Shown one piece after another: positions 15,611 to 22,189 of a DNA stretch of 22,189 nt. Under the pieces are notes generated by a model. That model was not told the DNA's origin. It did no database searches and saw nothing but the letters and a program-made list of their open reading frames with translations. Source of the DNA: VAZQ01 sp036555745 (GTDB taxonomy: Bacteria; Pseudomonadota; Alphaproteobacteria; Rhizobiales; Xanthobacteraceae); assembly GCA_036555745.1 (NCBI GenBank), contig DATBKV010000017.1, positions 1-22,189 on the forward strand, in the 5' to 3' direction. The position numbers and the translations under genes are program-made. Positions within the stretch are counted from its first letter, which is position 1. Every line of letters starts with the position of its first letter.

Positions 15611-16048
15611 CTACTTCTTCGCCGCCAGCATGTCGCGCATGCCCCGCAACGCCAGCGCATAGCCGGCGATTCCAAAGCCCGCCACGACGCTCAGGCTGAC
15701 CGCGGCCGTCTGGGAGGCGGGACCGCGCCGCATCGGGTTGGAGATGTGCACCTCCGTCGTCGGGAACTTGACCTGCGAGATCGCCGCGACCAGGGCCGGA
15801 TAGCCGGTGCCGAACGCCGCGGGATTGAAGATCGCGGCGTCGAAGCCCTGATCGTTGGCGGCATAGAGCCGGTTGACGACCTCGCCCTCGACGTTCGAGT
15901 GGAATATCTCGACGTCCACGCCGAGCTCCTTCGCATAGCCGCGGATGCGCTCGTCGTATTCGGGCAGTGTCATGGGACCGAAGATTTCGAGCTGGACCTT
16001 TCCGCGCATGTTCATGCCTGCGCCGTGGATCACCAGGATCTTGGACAT
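15611..16048 (-). CDS. Type II 3-dehydroquinate dehydratase-like protein lacking key catalytic residues
   Basis: The product has 145 residues, the normal AroQ length. GGAGGAACAC precedes the ATG at 16048; the frame extending to 16447 is antisense noise. The flavodoxin-like AroQ scaffold is clear: KILVIHGAGMNMRG, then FHSNVEGEVVNRLYAA, INPAAFG-type loop, and TTEVHISNP. But the lid motif GxREPxxYG reads GKVQLEIFG (16-24), so the catalytic Arg becomes Val18 and the catalytic Tyr becomes Phe23. The active-site His of the THTS loop is also missing (GTGYP). The EVHIS Glu and His are kept. Dehydroquinase activity is therefore unlikely; a different reaction on a similar ring, or a binding role, is more plausible. 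A true aroQ should exist elsewhere in the genome. Confidence 0.8.
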   Translation of the reverse strand: MSKILVIHGAGMNMRGKVQLEIFGPMTLPEYDERIRGYAKELGVDVEIFHSNVEGEVVNRLYAANDQGFDAAIFNPAAFGTGYPALVAAISQVKFPTTEVHISNPMRRGPASQTAAVSLSVVAGFGIAGYALALRGMRDMLAAKK

Positions 16049-16119
16049 GTGTTCCTCCGTGTTGGGAGATAGAGCTCTGTTCCGGTACCGATTGGCTTCC
16101 CTCTGATTCGCACGCGACG

Positions 16120-16947
16120 TCAGGCGGGCAGCCGATAAGTAATCTCGATAATGCCTGCGTCGGCGCTCGGCGTCTGCAGTCGCACCGTAATGGAGTTGGA
16201 ACATCGTCTCCACCCAGTTGTGAGGGTGAGCACCTGAATCGGCTGCACTAGCGCCGGAAGATTGACCGACGCGGTTTGCCCGACCTCGTCGGAGACCGTC
16301 ATCGTGTTTGCGCTTCCGGCGAAATTGCGCACGGTCATGCTTTCGAGAATGCCCGTCGCGCCATTGCGGAAGGCGAACGTGCGCGTCGTGCCGGGCGAGG
16401 AAAAATGAAGGCTGAAGACATCGGTCGTATCGCGCAGCCATGCCCATTGACCGGTGCCGAAATCGAAATCCTTAACGGTCGTGACAGGCCCGATGTTCGG
16501 ACCGGAAGGCTGTCCCGCCTCTTGCGCAAGGGCGACGCGCACCGCTCCCGGCGCCACCGTGAAAGTGAAGTGGAAGAGGGGCGACTTCTCGCCGGAAGGG
16601 CCGACCACGACGATATCGGCGGCCGTCAATGCGGTATCGCTCAACGTGACGCTCGCGTCGAGCTGCGTCGCCGACACAAATTGCGTCGGCAGCGCCGCCC
16701 CACTCCACTGCACCTGCGCCCCGTTCGGAAAATTCGCGCCCGTCACTCGCAACCGCGCAACGCTGCACGCGGTTGCCGCTCCGACGAATGCTGCACCGGA
16801 GACCTGCAGCGGCGCAGCCGTTTTCGGCGATGCCGCGGGTTTAGGGTCGTTATCGACCAGGAAGAGCTGACATCCGACGAACCCCATCAGCCCCAGGATG
16901 GCGAGCAACAGCACGGGGGTCAGCCAAAGAAATGGATCGATGGTCAT
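16120..16947 (-). CDS. Membrane-anchored or lipoprotein-like protein with IPT/TIG-like domain
   Basis: The product has 275 residues. The ATG at 16947 overlaps the TGA of the upstream 888-residue gene in an ATGA, implying translational coupling. The N-terminus MTIDPFLWLTPVLLLAILGL is hydrophobic without a basic n-region and leads to GFVGC (22-26), which resembles a lipobox with Phe at -3; a further hydrophobic QLFLV follows, so it may instead be a membrane anchor. Residues about 45-135 alternate strands with a Cys (TACSVARLRVTGANFPNGAQVQWSG... pattern) like an IPT/TIG immunoglobulin-like domain. Residues about 140-275 are also beta-rich, with a second Cys in WRRCSNS that could pair with the first. 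I recognise no family name. Its operon partners include LspA- and Lgt-like enzymes, which makes lipidation of this Cys26 an attractive idea. Confidence 0.75.
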   Translation of the reverse strand: MTIDPFLWLTPVLLLAILGLMGFVGCQLFLVDNDPKPAASPKTAAPLQVSGAAFVGAATACSVARLRVTGANFPNGAQVQWSGAALPTQFVSATQLDASVTLSDTALTAADIVVVGPSGEKSPLFHFTFTVAPGAVRVALAQEAGQPSGPNIGPVTTVKDFDFGTGQWAWLRDTTDVFSLHFSSPGTTRTFAFRNGATGILESMTVRNFAGSANTMTVSDEVGQTASVNLPALVQPIQVLTLTTGWRRCSNSITVRLQTPSADAGIIEITYRLPA

Positions 16948-19610
16948 CGTGCTTGCCCCTTGAGCGAATGAAGCATCGGGCCCTGGCGGCCGTAGCGGAC
17001 ATCGCGCACCAATCCGGCTGCATCGACGGAAACGATGGTGGGCCACACGTTGATCCCGTACGCAAGCGCCAGCGCCTGATCGTCATCCTCCACCGGCCAG
17101 GCACGTTCGCGATCGAGGACGCTCAGCACCGCATCGGCGGACCCGCCATCGTGAATCGCCACCACGAGCGGGTGTGCATCGTCTTGCAACGATGCGGCCT
17201 GGATTTCGCGTACCGTCTCGACGCTCGGCGCAAGCCTGCTCTGCCAGAAGACGAGCGTAACGGCCCGCCCGACGAGCTTGCGCAGCGTCAGCTCGCGGCC
17301 GGGCGCGTACGAGAAAACGAAATTTGGCGGTGGATGGCCAAGCCTCAGCTTCGTGCGCAGCAATTCCGGCAAACGAATGGGCGTCGGGCGCGCGCGCTCG
17401 CGAAGCACTACGGCCAGCTCATCGCCCGATACGGCGCCTTCGTGCCGCCACACTGCTTTGCCGGAGGGGTCGACGAAGACCGTGGTCGGCCGGCGCCCGA
17501 GTTCCACGCCCAAGGCATGCGACCAGGCGCCCTGGTCTTCCGCATAGATCACGCCCTCCGTGTAGCGCGTAAGCGTTAGCTGGTCGGCCGGCAGTACGAC
17601 CAGCACGGCAATCCCCGCGTCGCGCCGTCCAGCCTCGCGAACGGCGTGCAGGATGCGTTCGCTGTCGGCGCTCGCGTCCTCCCCTGCGAAATGCACCACG
17701 ATGTTGAGCGCGTCCGCGCCGCTCTCGTCCGCCATTGGTGCAGCGTGGCCTGCGACCTCGACAAGACCGCCGCGGCCCGGACGCGCCAATACGATGTGCA
17801 AGCGTCCATCGCTCGAGACGCGGGTGGGCTTGAAGAGCGGAATGGCACTCCATCCGCAGGTGGTCGCTTCGACCGTCTCCAACGCGACCGGGCCCGACGC
17901 CGAGCAGCGATCCCCGGACAACGCCAGGCAGATCGGCACGTAGCCATAGACCGGCGAGAGCAACGAGGGCGTCGGCGCATCGGGCGGATCGACAGTGACG
18001 AAGGTGTTCCCATCGACCTGGAATGGCTGCGCCTGTCCGCTGTAGCGCCACGCGTATTGGCGAATCGTGCCGCCGGGAATCCAGCTCAGAAGCGCCGTGT
18101 AGTCGTGCGCTGCACTGCCCGTCCCGGGTGTGGCGTCAAGCTCGACCTGCGCCGGCGGCCAAACGGGCACTGCCAGGGCGCCGTGCAGAATCAATCCATC
18201 AGGCGTGATATCGAAAGCGGTGTACTCGAGGGCCGGCTCGAGGTGCTCCGGCAGCGCTCCACTTGCGCCGACCGGATTCATGATCGAGGTCAGGAACGCG
18301 CCCAGGCTGGTGTTGGCGTCGAGCAATGCACGAACGCCCGGCTGCGCGCGCGCGATCGCCTGATTGCGGATGGAGCGAATCCCGCCGACGGCGCTGCCTT
18401 TGAACAGATTGACGATCCAGCCCTGGATACCGCCGCTGGTGATAGTGAGCGATACATCGCCGACCGTCGCGAGCTCCGCTTGCGCGCCGGCAAGCTGCAA
18501 GGTCAGCGCCTGGGTCATCCGAAAGGCGAAGTTCGGCAGCACCGAGGCGGTGCGCGCGGCGCCTTCTATGGTGAGATGCATTTGGCCGGTTTGCAGCTCC
18601 AGGCGCACGCTGCCCAGCGTGACGGTGTATCGAATTGCGGTGCGAGTTATGACGTAACCGGCAATGCGCGTGACCAAGTCGAACGAATAATCGAAGGTTC
18701 GCAGGTTGAGCTGGTCGAGCGCGGCGGCGATCATCCGGTCGAACGCTCCGATCACGAAGTCCTTGCCGGCGGCGTACGCAAAATGATCATCGCCGCCCAG
18801 CAGGAGCCGGTTCGCGCTCGCCGGATCGCCGCCGCGATCGGTCGTGTTAAGGAGTACGGCGATCGCGTCGATGCCGCCCGGCGGCGACTTGTACGTCTTG
18901 AACTGCATCGCCTGCACGCTCCCCGGCAGCATCGCGTTCGATGGCTGGAAGGCGGTCTTCAGGGCATTGCGGATTGCTTGCTCGATCGACTTGATGTCGG
19001 AGCTTTGTAGTGCCCGATCGGACCAGGCGGGCTTGAACCGGACATCGACGGTGTCCGCCTTGAGATCCACGTCGATGACGTTGCCGGCCTGGGACGCAAC
19101 TTGATCGATGCGCGCGGCAATGTCGATCTCGCCGCGCATGAATTGGGGGATGTCGCGCGTTCCCGCGTCGGCAATGTACCGGACCATCACCTGCACCGCG
19201 CCGCTGACATTCACGCCCGAATCGTCGGGAATGCCCATGGTCGGCGCCGAAACCTGAAGTTGCGCGATTCCTTCGAGATTGCTATGGACCCGCACCGCAG
19301 CCTCGCGCGTCGGCAGGATGCGATTCACCACCGGATCGAACACCACGTGCTCGGAAGGCATCGGGAAGGGCAGCTCACCTCCCGGCCTGATACGGTGCCA
19401 ATCGGCGAGCGCCTCGCCGTACCGGTCGACGCGCGCCGAGATCGGACGCACTACGAGCCCCTGAGTAGCAATCGGCTGCTTGTCGTCAACGCGAACCGAC
19501 AGCGAGTGCGGGAATCGCCGCCCGCGATGCATCGCGGCGAATACCCGGTTCATCGCCTGCATCGGCATCTGGACCGCGATATCGAATTCACCCGTCAGGT
19601 CGTTCGCCAT
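16944..19610 (-). CDS. Large TULIP-like protein with two cysteine-less thioredoxin-like domains
   Basis: The product has 888 residues. GGGAGGAG lies 9 bases before ATG 19610. No signal peptide is visible. Residues about 1-520 are built of long beta stretches and amphipathic helices (FDIAVQMPMQAMNRVFAAMH; IARAQPGVRALLDANTS; FDITPDGLILHGALAVP), a pattern that resembles TULIP lipid-binding proteins such as BPI or the clostridial P47 group; this is inference, not a motif match. Residues about 630-745 (IVVHFAGEDAS, RPTTVFVDPSGKAVWRHEG) and about 765-885 (LRKLVGRAVTLVFWQSRLAPS, INVWPTIVSVDAAGLVRDV) read as two thioredoxin/TlpA-like folds. The CXXC position in the second reads WQSRLAP, so neither domain should do redox chemistry. 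It follows the Lgt-like gene by 76 bases and overlaps the next gene by 4. Confidence 0.72.
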   Translation of the reverse strand: MANDLTGEFDIAVQMPMQAMNRVFAAMHRGRRFPHSLSVRVDDKQPIATQGLVVRPISARVDRYGEALADWHRIRPGGELPFPMPSEHVVFDPVVNRILPTREAAVRVHSNLEGIAQLQVSAPTMGIPDDSGVNVSGAVQVMVRYIADAGTRDIPQFMRGEIDIAARIDQVASQAGNVIDVDLKADTVDVRFKPAWSDRALQSSDIKSIEQAIRNALKTAFQPSNAMLPGSVQAMQFKTYKSPPGGIDAIAVLLNTTDRGGDPASANRLLLGGDDHFAYAAGKDFVIGAFDRMIAAALDQLNLRTFDYSFDLVTRIAGYVITRTAIRYTVTLGSVRLELQTGQMHLTIEGAARTASVLPNFAFRMTQALTLQLAGAQAELATVGDVSLTITSGGIQGWIVNLFKGSAVGGIRSIRNQAIARAQPGVRALLDANTSLGAFLTSIMNPVGASGALPEHLEPALEYTAFDITPDGLILHGALAVPVWPPAQVELDATPGTGSAAHDYTALLSWIPGGTIRQYAWRYSGQAQPFQVDGNTFVTVDPPDAPTPSLLSPVYGYVPICLALSGDRCSASGPVALETVEATTCGWSAIPLFKPTRVSSDGRLHIVLARPGRGGLVEVAGHAAPMADESGADALNIVVHFAGEDASADSERILHAVREAGRRDAGIAVLVVLPADQLTLTRYTEGVIYAEDQGAWSHALGVELGRRPTTVFVDPSGKAVWRHEGAVSGDELAVVLRERARPTPIRLPELLRTKLRLGHPPPNFVFSYAPGRELTLRKLVGRAVTLVFWQSRLAPSVETVREIQAASLQDDAHPLVVAIHDGGSADAVLSVLDRERAWPVEDDDQALALAYGINVWPTIVSVDAAGLVRDVRYGRQGPMLHSLKGQAR

Positions 19611-19686
19611 GAGACGCAGCTCCTCCCTTGGTGGATCGAGTTGTTCTAGCGCCCGTGCATGAGCCTTTCGCCGCCTGCGGCGCTCC

Positions 19687-20424
19687 CTAACCGGACGCGA
19701 GCCACAGTGCGATCGAGGCACCGGCCGTAACGATGATCAGGGCGGCCGAAACCCATGCCCGCATCTGGCTCGCCTTCGGCGGCCGTTCACGCAGGGGCTC
19801 GAGCAGCATCTTGCCGGTGGCATACGCGCCTATCGCGACGAGAAGCAGCGCGCCGGGAAACGGCAGCGCCCGCCAAACGACGCAGGCGCTCGCGAGAAGC
19901 CCTGCTGCCCATAGCGCTTCCAGCAATTGGGTGGGAAACCGTTTTCCCCAAATGCCACGATGGTTCGGCAGATGCAACGTGCACCAGGCGGTGGAGACAC
20001 GGCCGGCACAACAGCCATTCAGGAAGCATCCCACGCGTATCGCAATCATCGCCACCAGGACGCTGAACGTCACCACGTCTAGAAAGCGAGCGAACGGCAG
20101 ACCGAGCAACTTCGTCACCGGCCACGATGCGGGAAGCGCCAGCAACAGCGCTCCGTACGAGGAAGCACCGCCCTCCCGGCGGCGCCACGCGAGCCGCCAA
20201 TTCCCCTGATACATCGGCCAGTGCGTCGCCACGTAGAGCAGCCGCGCACCGACCGACGCCGGCACGATCAGGAGCAGGCTGGCCACGAACGTGTGCAATG
20301 GGTCAATGCCGCCGGCATGCGCGGCACTGTTGCCGGCGACGACGCCAAGGAGCAGCCCGACGTAAAGCAGCGCGGGATAACTCCGCACCTTTACGCCGCG
20401 CCAACTGAACAAGATCCGTCGCAT
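19687..20424 (-). CDS. Prolipoprotein diacylglyceryl transferase-like membrane protein (Lgt family, divergent)
   Basis: The product has 245 residues with about six or seven hydrophobic helices. Lgt attaches diacylglyceryl to the lipobox cysteine of prolipoproteins at the inner membrane. Supporting motifs are GARLLYV (59-65), EGGASSYG (84-91), the signature AIRVGCFLNGCCAGR (128-142) with the essential Arg at 130, and KRFPTQLLEA (161-170) matching the usual HPsQLYE. Compared with the E. coli enzyme the signature reads Cys133 for Asn and Cys138 for Glu, a variant familiar from many non-enteric Lgt proteins, and the His of the SFHGG motif is Tyr here (SSYG). It is shorter than housekeeping Lgt (about 270-290). 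The LspA-like gene ends 8 bases upstream, so the two are an operon. I expect a separate canonical lgt elsewhere in the genome. Confidence 0.82.
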   Translation of the reverse strand: MRRILFSWRGVKVRSYPALLYVGLLLGVVAGNSAAHAGGIDPLHTFVASLLLIVPASVGARLLYVATHWPMYQGNWRLAWRRREGGASSYGALLLALPASWPVTKLLGLPFARFLDVVTFSVLVAMIAIRVGCFLNGCCAGRVSTAWCTLHLPNHRGIWGKRFPTQLLEALWAAGLLASACVVWRALPFPGALLLVAIGAYATGKMLLEPLRERPPKASQMRAWVSAALIIVTAGASIALWLASG

Positions 20425-20432
20425 GCGCTCGA

Positions 20433-20852
20433 TCAGCCACCCGGCCAGAAGGCCGTAGCGAGGCCGGCAATGATCGCGACATCGGCCAGATTGCCTACGC
20501 CAATTCCGCGCACGCCGATGAAGTCCACGATGTAGCGCAACCGCACCATGTCGACGAGATTACCCGCCGCACCCCCAAGCGCGACGCCTAGCCCAACCAG
20601 GGCAACCGGCGAGGCGAACCAACCCGCGGCGCGGTGCAATGTGACGACTGCAACCAGCGCGGCGAGCCAAAGAAGGGCGAACATCGCGCGGCTCGAGAAG
20701 CGTCTGTAAGCTGCGCCGCGGTGGGGCGTACGCTCGACGATCAAGAGCGGGGTAGGACGCTCAGCCCTGTCCGTGCCGCGCCGCGTTACCCATCGCTTGC
20801 TCAGCTGGTCAAGCAGCAGCGTGGCGCCACCGGCCGCCAACATCTCGGTCAC
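20433..20852 (-). CDS. Signal peptidase II-like protein (LspA family, divergent)
   Basis: The product has 139 residues from GTG 20852, chosen because GGGGGGAATT is correctly spaced; ATG 20843 would shorten it by three. LspA cleaves the signal peptide of lipid-modified prolipoproteins in the inner membrane. Motifs present: LLLDQLSKRWV (12-22), GGAAGNLVD (93-101) and VDFIG, then GNLADVAI (120-127). The catalytic aspartate pair corresponds to Asp101 and Asp124, so it can be active. Divergent points: the NxGAAF box reads HRGAAY (44-49), and the Arg after the first Asp is Met102. The protein is 20-30 residues shorter than housekeeping LspA. It is the first gene of the likely operon 20852-16120, and lies just downstream of the rRNA terminator. 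Confidence 0.82.
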   Translation of the reverse strand: MTEMLAAGGATLLLDQLSKRWVTRRGTDRAERPTPLLIVERTPHRGAAYRRFSSRAMFALLWLAALVAVVTLHRAAGWFASPVALVGLGVALGGAAGNLVDMVRLRYIVDFIGVRGIGVGNLADVAIIAGLATAFWPGG

Positions 20853-20899
20853 CAATTCCCCCCACGGACCACGGCGATTCTCTACTAAGCCCGCGCCGT

Positions 20900-20925
20900 C
20901 CTCGCGGTTGTTTCGCACCGCGAGG
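20900..20925 (-). promoter_or_regulatory. Perfect 9-bp inverted repeat ahead of the LspA-like gene
   Basis: CCTCGCGGT (20900-20908) and ACCGCGAGG (20917-20925) are exact inverted copies around an 8-base centre, ending 48 bases before the LspA-like start. It could be an operator for a dimeric regulator or a 5'-leader hairpin for the operon. No clear -35/-10 pair was found around it. Confidence 0.5.
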
Positions 20926-20952
20926 CGCATCCGAGCGCTTCGATCAACCAAC

Positions 20953-20987
20953 AAAAAACCCCGGCACTCTTTCGAGCCCGGGGTTTT
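20953..20987 (-). terminator. Intrinsic terminator of the rRNA operon
   Basis: AAAACCCCGG (20955-20964) pairs with CCGGGGTTTT (20978-20987), with an inner CTC/GAG pairing closed by a GAAA loop on the minus strand. Read on the minus strand the stem is followed by TTTTTTG, a classic Rho-independent terminator placed just after the 5S gene. Confidence 0.9.
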
Positions 20988-21001
20988 CGTTTGGTGTATG
21001 G

Positions 21002-21116
21002 CGTGGCGGTAACCTACTTTCGCGTGCGCAAACGGCACACTATCATCGGCGCAAACTCGTTTCACGGTCCTGTTCGGGATGGGAAGGCGTGGTTCCAAGC
21101 TGCTGTGGCCGCCACA
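21002..21116 (-). rRNA. rrf: 5S ribosomal RNA
   Basis: About 115 bases. The minus strand shows the conserved CCCATCCCGAACAGG segment, CCGTGAAACGA, GCCGATGATAGTG and GAAAGTAGGTTACCGCC. The terminal helix is formed by GTGGCGG at the 5' end and CCGCCAC at the 3' end (plus-strand 21109-21115 and 21003-21009), which sets the ends to within a few bases. Confidence 0.95.
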
Positions 21117-21289
21117 TGGAGCGGATGCGCCAGATGCCAGACGGCACCTGGCGCAAATAAGAACGAAGAAGTGAAGTTGGGTCCCCGGCAGAATCACTCG
21201 GGGACGACAAACTGGGTAGAGATTGATGAACTGAGTAATGCGCCAAGCGCCCTCACCGTTTGAGAAGCATCTTTCGATGCTCACGGTTA
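21117..21289 (-). other. 23S-5S internal transcribed spacer with processing hairpins
   Basis: About 173 bases without a tRNA gene. Three stems are visible: a 12-bp stem with one G-U pair at 21127-21154 close to the 5S end, a 7-bp GTCCCCG/CGGGGAC stem at 21181-21205, and a GCATC-GAAA-GATGC hairpin inside an outer ACCGT/ACGGT pairing at 21255-21287 just after the 23S end. These probably guide RNase processing of the precursor. Confidence 0.7.

Positions 21290-22189
<900 letters not shown>

Noticed and set aside
17646..19010. 454-residue plus-strand open frame
   Set aside because: Lies antisense inside the 888-residue gene, has no ribosome binding site, and its composition (Arg, Ala, Asp rich) is that of a shadow frame.

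Overview
The window looks like chromosomal DNA of a GC-rich proteobacterium, most likely a betaproteobacterium. The basis is the high GC throughout, a 23S/5S rRNA pair with a betaproteobacterial-looking 5S (inference from memory of such sequences), and a gene set of respiratory-type cytochromes, beta-hydroxyacid dehydrogenase and amidohydrolase metabolism, and many lipoproteins. I see no phage, transposon, CRISPR array or tRNA gene. All family names come from reading motifs by eye, with no database search.

Layout. 1-217 is the tail of a tautomerase-like gene. 397-3930 encodes a very large exported TPR protein. 3993-4808 is a two-heme protein joining a class I cytochrome c to a cytochrome P460/c'-beta-like domain, followed by a tiny hydrophobic ORF. 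5038-6238 (minus) holds an O6-alkylguanine-DNA alkyltransferase-like gene and a DUF4136-like lipoprotein. 6311-8424 (minus) holds an LprI-like protein, a GH108-type muramidase, a lipoprotein and a small helical protein. Divergent to it at 8748-10307 is an exported YiiX/YebB-like (C92) cysteine hydrolase, so 6.3-10.3 kb reads as a cell-envelope neighbourhood.

10.3-16.1 kb is a mosaic of single genes: a membrane-anchored small protein, the C-terminal remnant of a receiver domain, a 3-hydroxyisobutyrate-dehydrogenase-family enzyme with an unusual substrate loop, a one-helix small protein, a GT4 glycosyltransferase, a secreted-protein gene broken by what looks like a pair of compensating indels, an ACMSD-type amidohydrolase, and a type II dehydroquinase-like protein that has lost key catalytic residues.

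16.1-20.9 kb is the most striking part: four minus-strand genes that read as one unit. In transcription order they are a divergent signal peptidase II (LspA-like), a divergent prolipoprotein diacylglyceryl transferase (Lgt-like), an 888-residue protein with a TULIP-like N-terminal half and two cysteine-less thioredoxin-like domains, and, translationally coupled by an ATGA overlap, a membrane-anchored or lipoprotein-like protein with an IPT/TIG-like beta domain. This could be a dedicated lipid-modification and signal-cleavage module for its own substrate, and it is my best candidate for an undescribed system. It lies directly downstream of the terminator of a minus-strand rRNA operon (5S at about 21002-21116, 3' part of 23S from about 21290 to the window end).
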